DNA of 64,000 nt from Aphelenchoides besseyi (Eukaryota; Nematoda; Chromadorea; Rhabditida; Aphelenchoididae). The stretch spans positions 16,120,001-16,184,000 of the forward strand of contig JAMPIQ010000002.1 of the NCBI GenBank assembly GCA_024699855.1, given 5' to 3'. The first letter of the stretch is position 1. Each line of letters starts with the position of its first letter. The translations under genes were made by a program, and so were the position numbers. The notes beneath the pieces are model-generated. The model had not been told where the DNA came from and ran no database searches. It was given only the letters and a program-made list of their open reading frames with translations. Below, piece by piece: positions 33,031-44,200 of this stretch.

Positions 33031-33862
33031 TTAAACACCGAAACAACGAGCAGCAAGGCCCCTTCGAGACAACAAAATGAAGTCCAAAATACGGAGACCT
33101 TAGAATGATCGACAGTTACAAGTGGAAGTCGGAATTCGCGAATGTTCGAAGGACAAGCAATTGGTAATTGAAAACAATCGATGAAAGTTTTCTGGTCACA
33201 ATCGAGAATCGAAACTCGACGTTTACTGGCTGCTTCTTTTGACGGATCGACAAACAAAATCACGAACTTATTGTTATCTAGTGCAGCTTCGTGCGTCAAA
33301 ACTGCGGATTTTCGAAATACCGAATAGCAAGGATTCACGAATTCATTCACGAAAACATTTGATGCTTGAAAATCGTATCGAATGATTTCTGTTGATGCCA
33401 AGAACTGAATGACAACCGAAAAACGAACTGCGCCGTAAAGTTGTTTTCGAGATAAACCGTCGAGTAATGAATAGAGCAGACATCAAATGGCTGAGCTTTG
33501 TTCGTCTTCGTGAGTGAACGGAGCTTTCAAAGAAATTGATTTTTGCGTTAACAAAGTTTCCTCGATCTTAGCGTTCATTTCGGAAGCTGACCACCTGCTA
33601 GGTTCGATAGATTCTCGGAGTATAACGGACGGGTGACCTCAACTCTCTGAAACAATCAATCCCCAGGTGGTGCGAGCGAATTTGCATTGACCTTGCAATC
33701 GCTTCGACGGACCGTTTTTCTGTCACATGAGTTTCTGTAGACACGATTTTTATCTTTGCATTCAACTTCCCTTTGCTTCCGTTGGGTTCGCAGCTAAGCG
33801 TTACGAATTCACAAGTTTGTGAGCTGCAAGATTTGAAAGTTTCGGTTTCAGGTGTTCGGCCG
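33031..33862 (-). pseudogene. Coding-like remnants between MATH-BTB and CDK genes
   Basis: On the minus strand a frame of about 130 codons (about 33450-33040; includes NVFVNEFVNPCYSV, RRVSILDCDQKTF, CPSNIREFRLPL) is open and runs into the MATH-BTB ATG. Upstream, other frames give a Cys-bearing segment (CSSQTCEFVTLSCEPNGSKG then LNAKIKIV) whose layout recalls the calf-2 region of integrin alpha chains, and NAKIEETLLTQKS. They are broken by stops and frame changes, and no start codon is found before the CDK gene begins on the other strand. Likely remains of one or two genes; identity weak. Confidence 0.3.
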
Positions 33863-33864
33863 CA

Positions 33865-35075
33865 ATGAGTCTATCGAAACGACCGAGGGTTTCAAACAAT
33901 TTTCCAAGAATTGTTAAAAATTATCAAGTTCAAAATGAGATTGGACGTGGAGCCTATGGGGTAGGAATTAAATTGTCATTCAGATTTGATTGGCATTTCA
34001 GTGCGTCTATATCGTCACAAACATGCAAACAAAAGTAAAGGTTGGTTTTGAAGTCAATGAGTTGATTTCTGTTGGTTTCAGTTCGCTCTCAAACGTATCA
34101 CCATGAAGCCATCGGACGAGGGAATTCCGCAGTCGGTGATTAGAGAAATTTCCACGTTAAAAGCGTTGGGTTTTCACAAGAATATAACACGGTTAGTGTT
34201 TCGAGATGATTTCTTTCTTTAAGTTTTGTTTCAGTTTCTACGACGCGTTTGCTTTACAGGAGAGAAGCGGTCTCAACTCGTTGAATGTAGTGTTCGAGAA
34301 GTGCGATTGCGATTTGAACGACTTCATGCGCAGACAACGGGACGATTTGCCGCTGTCTAAAATTTGTGAAATAATGAGAGAAGTAGATCGTTTCGTTCGT
34401 TGAAAGATTTGTATGCAAACTTGTTTTCAGATCTTTGAAGGTCTCGACTTCTTGCATACCAATAGCGTGATTCATCGAGATATTAAGCCGCAAAACATTT
34501 TGATTAACAACGATAAATATGTGAAAATCGCGGATTTCGGATTGTCGCGAAACTACGGTCTTCATACGACATTTTCTCCCGAGGTATGTTATGCATTTCG
34601 AGTTTTAATGCGATGGGAGTTTCAGGTCGTAACACTTTGGTATCGAAGTCCCGAGTTGTTGTTGCGATGCAAATACAATACAACTGTTGATATTTGGTCG
34701 GCTGGCTGCATTTTTGCCGAACTGCACAGTAAAAAACCGCTCTTTTTGGCCCCGTCCGAAGCTAGACTTTTGTTGGCGATATTCGAGTGGGTTGTTCGTT
34801 GTTGGCAACAAAACTGTGTGTTATTCAGAAAAATTGGTACTCCAGAAATAGAAAGATGGCCAGTCGATTCGGTGATTGGGCATAACTTTTTCAAGGAGTG
34901 TCCGCCAATCCCGTTCTCGAATTTGGTTCCACGAATGTCCGTTGAAGCGACGAATTTAATCCAACAGATCCTGCAATTCAATTCGGAAAAACGGCCAACC
35001 GCTCGCGAATGTCTTGATCATCAATATTTCACTTCGTCTTCTGTCGAACCTGTTTTACCAACTGTTGCTAATTAA
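33865..35075 (+). CDS. cdk4/6: Cyclin-dependent kinase of the CDK4/6 type
   Basis: CDK4/6 with cyclin D drives the G1/S step in the nucleus. Seven exons (33865-33960, 34002-34040, 34082-34191, 34235-34382, 34431-34583, 34626-34786, 34829-35075 TAA) join in frame to 317 aa; human CDK4 has 303. Visible kinase parts: glycine loop GRGAYG (27-32), FALKRI with the ATP Lys, the cyclin-binding helix GIPQSVIREI in place of PISTVRE, catalytic HRDIKPQN (146-153), ADFGLSR, and WYRSPE, DIWSAGCIFAEL and KRPTARECLDHQYF at the end. GxGAYG, the PISTVRE-like helix with its preceding Gly and the short insert before VVTLWYR point to CDK4/6 rather than CDK1/2. The activation-loop phosphosite is Ser (FSPEVVTLWYR) where CDK4/6 have Thr-Pro. 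An acceptor-like TTTCAG ends 13 nt before the ATG. Confidence 0.9.
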
Positions 35076-35252
35076 TTTCTAATGCAATCCAGTTTAACTA
35101 TATGCTTCGTGGCTAATTTCTTGCCTTTCGATTTCTCAGTTTTAGATGCGTGGTTATAAACTTCGAAGACACTCACAACAATGGACATGGTAACCAAATC
35201 ACTTATCTCTTTCACTATGCTCACTTGTACAACTAAGCTTTATGTAGTGGTA

Positions 35253-35258
35253 AATAAA
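35253..35258 (+). terminator. Poly(A) signal AATAAA
   Basis: About 180 nt after the CDK stop codon on the same strand. Confidence 0.5.
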
Positions 35259-38011
35259 CACTTGTAACGGGAATTCGACTGTTGCTACCGAATTGTTTGA
35301 TTTGGTGGGTGAGTTATCAACCTTATCAATTGCGTAACGAGAACGACGCCAAATACCTTGTAATTTGTCTTTTCATTATCAATGGAATTCGAACATAAGA
35401 TCCGTTTGAATTGAAAATAAATGTTTTTCGAAGCCAAACAGAAACCAATGTTCAACGTAAACAAAAAGATGCACTCTTCTAAAAACAAACTCACACATTG
35501 CATGAACGATTCTTCGAAGTTGTTGTCGACCATATTTTTGAAAATCAAAGATCTCTTTTCCTCTCAACGGTCACTTCGTCATTGCTCCACTTTTACCGGG
35601 CGTCTGTTTTCATTGCCGTCGCACCGCCGAAGAGCTCGGTCGCATTTCTGCCCCAACCCCGAGAGCCCGGGCGATGGTGCGAAGGGTCTTTTCCCGTCTC
35701 GCCGCTGTTTGGATGCGATGGTCCACTCCGAAAAGACTGAGCAAAAACTGGACATTTCTCGACTTTACGTGCAATTCTCGAAGTTTCCATTAGAATTGAA
35801 ACATAATGTTTTCAACTGCCTAATGATTTCCGAATGAATATGACCGGCGGTCACAATTACGCCCAATGACTTCAGGACATCTCCTCGAAGTTATTGTTTA
35901 CATCATCGAGGGGAAAAAGTTTTTTCGACCACAATACGCCGATTACGTATAGTATTCCGATGACAATAGTCAGGTATGCAAATCCATTTGCAATATTACG
36001 CGATCTACATATTGAAGAATCAAGTATTCTGTTTAATCGTGTAAAGTATTCTTTGGACTTTGAAGTCAAACGAGTTTGTAGGAAGGTTACCGCTTTTTTC
36101 TCTTTTCCGATCTCTGATCATCGACGAAGCATGGAAGCGGCGCCGTCGACAACCTTTAAAAGATTCACGCACTTTTCGCCAACTCAGGATGGTCATTTTG
36201 CTGACTGCGTTTTCTGTTCGATGTCCAATTGATCGTGACGCCGTTTTTCCCGACATTAGCACGCTTATCCTCAAAATAGACACCGTAAATGAAATCAACC
36301 AAAATTCCAACTTCACTGCGAATCTAACAAGTACGTTTCCTTTTTCGCAGCGTTGCGTAGGCTTTTGTTCGGACGGTTTTTGTAAAAACAGTTTTCAATC
36401 GGTTTATGGAACGATGCGGTCCCTCGAGTTGCTCTTTTTTATCGTCGTTTTTTTTGCTTGGCGTTTTCAAAAAAATTCCGGCTTGGACGCCGTCACTTCT
36501 GTCACGAGCTCACGCGGACTCTTTACTTTCAAGCGGACGTTTTTTTGTTGTTTTCCAGCGCCGTTCGCTTTTTTGCACGTCGCGACGTTCTCTCGACCTT
36601 TTCGAAGAGCGGAAACGTTCGCAGATTGCTTTTCTTAGCCGCGCATCCTCGCGATTTTGGTGTAACTCGTTGATTAGCCGTTTCATTGGAACAGACAAGT
36701 CGTGCATTTGAGGACACGACGGAGAATCTTTGGGATACGAAGGACGTTCGGTTTTTTCTATGACTACGACGCAAAACGTTCGGGTTTTTCTCGTCGACCT
36801 TCCGATTGCTTTTGTTTTTTCATGGTGCCGTTGGCGTTTCATTCGTGTTTTAATAGATGGAGACGTCGACGTTCGTGTCCTTGTTGACGAAAGCTCTACC
36901 CCTTCCTACCGTTCAACTAATTGCAATTAAAAGTGTAACATCACACGCGTATCGACTATAAAAATGGTATCACAACAAAACAGTTTAAACAAAATGCAAG
37001 AGGTTGATCTGGAAACTTTTGTGTTCCTTTAATGGTAAGCGTTCTAAAGAGTTCACTTGGAACTATTTGTTGAAGCTAAAATCACAAGTTGGAATCGACT
37101 CGGCCATCCGAAACGACTACAGCAAAACAAAAGCACAACGGACATCGCTTATGCTTTTCGCCGCGTGTTCGCCTTCAAATGGCTGCTGCAGAGGCGAAAA
37201 TGTTTGGAGAATACAATTTTTTGACTGCTCTTTTAGTTGTGTTTGTGCAGTAATTTGCTCTTGAGATCTTCAGCTGATAGTCGTGGCTGTTAACTGCTCA
37301 GCTAAAAATGTCCATATTCTTCGCTTAAATCTCGTTTGTAGGCTTTTTATTTGTTACGTGTAGCTTGTTATCGCTTCTTTGCTTAGTGTCAGTCTATGAT
37401 GATTCTCACTTCAAACTTCCTATTGCATATACATTCGAGTAAATAGTTCAAGATGTTTACAAGTTAAGTTGCTAACAAGCTTCTTTGCCATTTACTAATC
37501 ATCAACTTGAACTCACAAATTGAGTATAATGAAAAAGACAAAATTAGAAGTGTTTACGTCGTTTTCTCTTATCTCTCGACAGTTAACCTCAATTGTCTGG
37601 CTTATCATGTACGAGGAATGGTCGCTCATATTCTAATTTGTTTTCCATAAATTCAATTAGTTTGACACCAATACTGCTAGATGTTGATCGGAATAATAAA
37701 CACACTCAAACTCTTCACAATCGGGCAACATTCTCAAAAGTATCGGAACTAAAAGCCAAGGCTCTTGTGTAAAAAATATCATTTGAAACGGTCAAACGAC
37801 CTCTAAGACGCTTTTCAATCCTCTTAAAGCACATCAATGTTAAAAGCTGTTTGACTGATTACTTTCACATACACCGTTGAATTTGGAGGATTGTTTGTTG
37901 TTCAAAGAGTCAATCGTGTCGTGTATTAGACTTTCGAACTTAACTTTGGCTTCGTAGTTACTAATTGGGTTCGTTTTTAGAATCTGTAATAACTATTCCA
38001 AATCGTCATCT
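35259..38011. other. Spacer, no gene supported
   Basis: Frames of 60-190 codons are open in pyrimidine-rich stretches (for example around 36400-36900), but the translations are Phe/Arg/Ser-rich in several frames at once, as expected of biased noncoding DNA. A short signal-like peptide frame at 36190-36330 has no matching acceptor. The last few hundred bases before 38012 may hold the promoter of the next gene. Confidence 0.45.
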
Positions 38012-38017
38012 TAGAAA

Positions 38018-40069
38018 ATGGCGCCTAAATCGAACAAACAAATCGAAGAAGCAGGAAACTTCGACACCGGTTTCCTTCAATCGGGACTCATATTGTATCA
38101 TCGTCGTGAATCAAATCGTCATTTGCGAGTTCAGATCTCCGAAGGCAAACAAGTGGATAAACCGACGACTATGAACGATTCGTCCAACGTCGAGATTCCG
38201 TGCGAAATCGTTGGTTTGGATGCGAAAAAGACGAAGAAGCCGATTAAGATTCGCTTCCATCCCTCAGTTCTCAACGTAGCCAAGAGAAACGAAGGAGTCG
38301 CCAAATCGGTTTACAAAACGGTTAACAAGGTACGTCTTCGTTCAGATTCTTAATGCACTAAAACTTCTTCTTCCCTCCAATTTCATTACCCGATTATAAG
38401 ATTCATCAGTTGTTTTTCGAAGTTCATTGATCAACTTTATTGACTGCTGCTTTTGCGCAACATGTTTATGAGATTGCTTGAAAAGTTATCGTTAAAAGTT
38501 TGTTTGAAGCCTCCGAATTCGTGATCCACCTCCCGCGTTTTATTGTCTCGTGTGTTTCACGGGCCTTTTCGAACGTCACGTGGCGTCTCTTTAATCATGA
38601 AAACGACCATCGTGCACCTCTCCAAAAACCTTGTGGACGATTTGATTGCTGTCAGAAAAGAATGAATGGCCGGCCGGTTATTTAGTGCGGCAATCACGCA
38701 GTTCATGGCACATTTACTTCTTTAGCGCGTCGCTTGAAAACCTCTTCTGTTTGTTGTCTAGACATCGAAGTTTGGTGTAAATGAAATGTCCAGTAAACAC
38801 GATGCTTATAATCAGTTGCTCAGTTCATGGCTTTTTGGCAACTTCCTCTTGTCAACATCCCATTTGTGACCTTTTTTCTCATTCATTAGTCTTCACTGAG
38901 CATTGCGTGCATGTTCTTGCGATCGGAAATAGCAAACGAAACGTTTAATTTTTGCCTCGAGCTACGACGAACGTGTAATCCGCCGTTTACATGCGAGAGG
39001 ATTAAGCAAAAGCCAAAATGGAACGCTAATTTCGAATTCTGACCGCTTCTAAGCTCCGAAACTCTGGCGAACGGTCTTTTGGGGTTCCTTTAAGACTTAA
39101 GGTCAATTCAAATTTGCGCGATTGGAAAAGCAAAGGATTTCAAGCGAATGACAATCGAAACCAACCAGTAAATGCTACATCGAGATTTCAGCTGATCGAC
39201 GATTTTCTTGGAGCCGAGTGGACGATGCAACAACCGCAAATCGATGAGGTTCCGGCCGCCGGGGTCGATGCGTTTCGAAAAGCGATGTTGGCCGAACATA
39301 TTCATTTGCATTTCGATGTGAACTCGTGAGTTCACAGGATTTAAAGCCGACAACTCTTGAGTTTGTTGTAGAACCGATATTCGATGGCACATCAATTCTC
39401 CACCGTCGTTTCTCCTTTCGACCGGCGGTGCCAAGTCGAAGAACAAGAAGCGAAGTGGAAAGAAATCACAGCAAACGCCGATCACTGCGCCAGTCGCTCA
39501 ATTCAAACTTCACGTTCATCCAGCGACTCGAATCGCCAAAAATGGTCACGAGTCAGCACTAAAAGAAATCAACTCCGAATCTCATGGAACCGCCATAAAC
39601 GATCTCGACTTCTCTCCTCAACGTCAACGTGTGGATCTGAAATTGGTCGTTGGAACGACGGCGGTTCATTCGCTTTTTGCCATCGATTTCCATTCCTATT
39701 ATCCACTGGAAGTGACTGATGATGGGAAAGAAAATGGTAGGACCTTAAGGATTGATTATTCGATGCAGGAGTTTCAGAGCATTTCGCTCGTTTTCATCCC
39801 GAAAATGGTCAACTTCAAATTTGTCTAAAGCATAGCGGCAAACGAGCGGATTCCTTCTACGGTCAGAGTGCGGTTTCGATTAGCGGATGTCAAAAGAAGG
39901 TCAGTGGTGTTTTTGTTCTCATTAGTTAAATTGGCCCGGAATATGCTTCGAACTTGTAACCACTTCTCAGAGTTTCTTACCGTTTTCTTTGATTTCAAGA
40001 TTCATTATATCGCACGTGTTCAGCGCGTTTGACCTTTCAATTCTCAAGGTTCTGCATGACTGCGTTTAA
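38018..40069 (+). CDS. Unrecognised cytosolic protein, about 373 aa, five exons
   Basis: Exons 38018-38329, 39102-39325, 39372-39736, 39778-39899 and a less certain 39971-40069 (TAA) join in frame; four of the joins use GT-AG sites in matching phases, which is strong evidence of a real gene. There is no signal peptide. The N-terminal part has FDTGFLQSGLILYHRRES, then a basic segment (KKTKKPIKIRFHP); the middle contains RDWKSKGFQANDN, DDFLGAEWTMQQPQ and DIRWHINSPPSFLLST; then a Lys-rich linker and LVVGTTAVHSLFAIDFHSYY, FARFHPENGQLQICLKHSGK. The mix of basic linkers and beta-rich segments suggests two globular domains. Family unknown. A TTAG acceptor-like site ends 3 nt before the ATG. The last exon is hydrophobic and may be wrong. 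Confidence 0.6.
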
Positions 40070-40536
40070 TTAGAGCACCTTTTTTCCGAGGGTTGTTTTC
40101 ACGGAATCTGAGATAAACGAGTTTGTTATTGTCGCTTACCGTATCATAACAATTTGTACGACCTGACGATGCTTGAAACTCGTAACGGGAATTGTCTTCG
40201 AAATGATGTCAACGTCGATGTACAGCCGCTGAATCAAAACACGATCTGTGATGCTAATCAACCGATCCACGTCTGTCAATCGCTTCAAAAAGTTTGTCGC
40301 TTTTGGTTCGCACGATCGTTCCTATCATCGGGAATCCTTGTCGTTTTTGATTTGCCGTCAAGGTCGAACCGGTTTTCGGCGCACGTGCAATCGATTTGAT
40401 GTTCGTTGATTTGGCCGTAGGGTTTTTCGGTATTATTTTTGACGAACCGAACACCCGAAAATTTGAATCGCTTTGAACGTTTCGTTTTTATGGGCTCGTT
40501 TATGTTCGATCTTCAATCGCCATCTAATCTTTTGGA

Positions 40537-40749
40537 GTGACAAAAGAAGAAAAAAGTGTCAAAAATCACATGACCGAATCGCTTTTGTGCGTTGAGTGCA
40601 ATCGATGGGTTAAGGCCATTGAATTGGAAGGATGGAGCGACAATTTTTGTTATTTGTCATTCCCTAGCAATCACTCATTGATGTGCAAGTGCAAAAGCGA
40701 ACACACAGGACTATACATAGTGAGTGAGTCCCAAAATAATCTTAAATTC
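40537..40749 (+). CDS. Cys/Trp-rich coding-like fragment (GPS-like or CW-zinc-finger-like)
   Basis: One open frame contains LLCVECNRWVKAIE, then GWSDNFCYLSF and MCKCKSEHTGLYIV. The W-x4-C...C-x-C...H-T pattern is like the GPS motif of adhesion GPCRs and polycystins; the beginning C-x2-C-x2-W is instead like a CW zinc finger. No start, splice frame or neighbouring domain settles it. It may be one exon of an otherwise undetected gene. Confidence 0.25.
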
Positions 40750-41088
40750 TGATCATTGGACTTACGCCTTAATGGTCAGAAGATAGCCATCGCCTAATGC
40801 GCTAATAACAATTACAAAATCGACATCCATCTTTGAGAATTCATTTCCTTTTTGGATATTAAAATGGTGAATCCGGATGGTGATGCGGAACTTGAAATGT
40901 GACGTGAAAGAGCTACTGAACGGTGTTCAATTGGCCCTTTGATGGCTATGTTTTGGTCTTCGAAATCAATTAGCATTTACGGGTTTTTGTGAAAGCAAAT
41001 GTCGTAGTCTCAAATTTTGCATGAGCAAACAACCCGATGGTTTCGCGGAGAAAACGTGTGCCAATTGTGGATTCCACGACTTGGTAAG

Positions 41089-41283
41089 CTAAACGGAATT
41101 AATCTCCGAGTCGAAGAGAGCAACCAATTCGAAGTAATTGGTAACCAAATGTGCTACGGAAAAGGTCGATGTTTCAATTGTGGTTGCAGCTGCGATGTGA
41201 CCGGTGTTTCGATTTTCGAATTGCTTTCTTGTGCCGAGCTAAATTGTTGTTTTCCTATCGCCAATCGGAGGGACATTCGTTCG
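41089..41283 (+). CDS. Cys-rich coding-like fragment
   Basis: The frame contains NQMCYGKGRCFNCGCSCDVTG, which resembles an integrin-beta-type EGF module or a metal-binding Cys cluster, and ends in a stop at 41284-41286. It lies 350 bp after the previous Cys-rich fragment on the same strand, so both may belong to one extracellular protein gene. No complete exon structure was found. Confidence 0.2.
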
Positions 41284-41286
41284 TAA

Positions 41287-44200
41287 CGTCCGAACTGATT
41301 AGACGTCTTTTGTTTTTTCTGAGCAATCGGTTGTTTGCATTCGATTTGCGGAATCGTTGGTCTCGTGGAATCGTGTGCCTGGTGCGTTTGAATCAACGGC
41401 GAAAACTTCTTGGACGTTGTCCACTTTCGAAAGCGGAGTGTTCGCTATCGGCGTGTGATCGTAAAGAAACAGCTGCTGATTAGCTTTGCACACTTGGCTT
41501 TCCGATAAGTAACAATAAGATCAGTGGTCGGCAGCTGAACGATTTGCAATTACACAAATGACATTCAGTGACAAGGAAGTTGGTTGAATTGTGAATGAAA
41601 ATTATCGTAGAGCTTAGAACAAGATTCGGTGTTTTTGGATTGAAAGGTAGATTAGTTGAGGGCTACGTAGTTTTTCGTAGTCAGCCTACTCGAGCACATG
41701 TTTCCTTTCTGTTGCAATTGTCAAGACTTCGAGATTTTCGTTTCCATAAACGAACATTCCGAAAGGATTAGCCAATTGATATGACCACAAATCGAAGATT
41801 CTTTAAATAGCAATCGATGAGCAAAACCCATGAATACGATAAACAAATAACCCGACCATTGAACGTCATAGATGATCTGTAAAGTTCAGATGGCGCGTTT
41901 CCCAACTTTGATTTGCATCGAAATCTTCGTTCGATGTTGTCTTTTAAGTCGGAAATAATTCATATGTCAATTTTTTTATTCAATTTGGACACAACACGGA
42001 AGTGGAGAGTACATGTCTGGGCGAACGCGTTCTGTTTGTCTAATTTTTAATTGTTTTGTACGCCGAGAAAGGAATTTCCGAGAATCTTTGAGATTTTGTA
42101 ACCACTCAACCGCTGATTTCGAGCAAAACAAAAGAAACTATGAGGGCACCAACGACCTACGTTCCTTCGAGATTGTTGTTTACACTCGAAGCCTACAAAT
42201 TGGATTGTGTGTTCCACGTAAAGCCACTTGTTGGGTACAAGTCGATAGATCATGAACACAAGTTGAGTGCTCGAAAGCGGTCGAAACTTTCGGATTAGCA
42301 TTTAAACGATCGAAATTAGTTTGATTCGGTTCTCTGTAGTATCAATCTATATCGTTGATGTGAAGAGTTTTTCTTATTGAAAAGTACTGCTCTACGTCAG
42401 TAACCAAGAGATTATCGTTCACATGAAAGATTACCGCTTCGACTACGTACTCATTTTTGTTATTGACTTTAAAGATCGTAATCTCCAAATCTATACGCTG
42501 ACCGATTGGTTTCTTGATCTTCGTAAACACGCCGCACAATCAACAGGCTTTTAGTTGTTTTTCGATATCTTGCTCGACCTTGAAAAGATGTGACTTGGCA
42601 GATTGACGATCTCTTTTGCGCGGGCGTTGTTTTCTTCCTGGTCCACATACTTTGTGATTTGTATCCGACGGCCATAAGTCACACAAGGCTGATGCAAAGA
42701 TCGCTGACGATGCAAATCAGCTGTTCGCCACTCAAAACTGCAAAACATCAAAAGAGCAAACAAGCTGAATATCGTTGTTTATGTGCTCGTTATGGAGCCC
42801 ATAAATCGAAGACTCTGTCGTCGGAGAGGATCGTTCTTCGAATTCGCGCAGTTTCGAAGTCATTTCCATAAAACGAACAATCCGCTGACCTTTTTCATCG
42901 ACTGCGAATTCCCAACCGTTGGTGTTGATTTACGCATCAAATGTAATTGCATATGCTCGTTGTTTATACGATTCTTTATACATGGGACTTGAAGGGATTT
43001 CACAAATGATTTACAAGACAAATTAACAGTACAGAAGAGATTGCGCTCGATTAGAGTCGTAACAATTCGAATGCAATCAACTCATATTCTCGACACGTGT
43101 TCTGTGGTCAGCTTGTGCGCAGATAAGTGAACAGTTTGGCATTGTCCCTACGGTTTAATTGCTAATGTTCTCGGGAGTTCCTTTCTTGCGAATTCATAAC
43201 CTTATCGTTCCATTGATGCGGAAGGTGCATTCCGATTATTTTGTGTTTTCTGAGCATTTCCATTTCACGTGATTCTTCGCTTTTTATGAGCCGCCATCAC
43301 GTTTCCACGAGTACAAGGTCGAAGGTTTTTGAGTGACAATTCAGTGCAAAATACCCGGGCACAGATGTTGTTTTTCTAAGAAGTTGATGCCAAAAAATGA
43401 AACAGCAAAATCCGTTGGGGTTGCAATTTTAGTTGACATCACAATCGGGGAGATTAATGTTAGCGAAATTGGAGAGATTGGAGAAGATTAGGTTAATTGA
43501 CGATTTTTGCATGCAAATCTCCACAGATTCTTTTCGGGTTGTAATCCGTAAACACGTCAAAGGATTACCCTAAAAACGAAAGTCAACATTTCGATTGAAC
43601 GGACGTAAAGTTTTGGTGCTTCAGCGATTAGCAACAACCTTAGAGTTCGAACTGGCAATTGTTTCTTTTTGGAGGCCAACTTGTTCGAGATCATTAGTCG
43701 TCGGTCAAGATTTGCAACTTAGTTGTGTGCGCAATGAACAAGAAAGCTGCTGACTATCAAAGGGTTTCGACTCGGAAATTAGCGTTCTTATCGTTCCAAT
43801 TTCTTCACGTGTCAGCAGTTCAATTCGAAAAGGTTTTGCAAAGGGTATTTTGAATTCCATTAATCGTAAATATTTATAGAACTTGTGTTCGAGAAGATTA
43901 ACTGTTCGTAATTTTCAATCATTTTGCTTTTGATTGGCGGACAAAAACGCAATCACTTCTTATTGGGGATGATAAGCTGCGTAATTCGGTTCAGCGATGA
44001 ACGACCGGTTGATTCCCGATTTGCAGCAACACGAACGTCGATAAACACCAATTTTATTGGTCACGATACTAAACAAACCGCCGATTTGGACACAAATATA
44101 CGCGTACGGTAACTCGGACCTAATCCCTTATCTTCGGTTGGCATCAAGCATAATTAGGTTGAAGAAGAGATCAGTACAATGAATTTATTCGAGCTATTTG

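Noticed and set aside
36190..36332. Possible secreted-protein first exon (MVILLTAFSV...) with a GTACGT donor
   Set aside because: The only nearby acceptor is 20 nt away and leads to a stop; no further exon fits.
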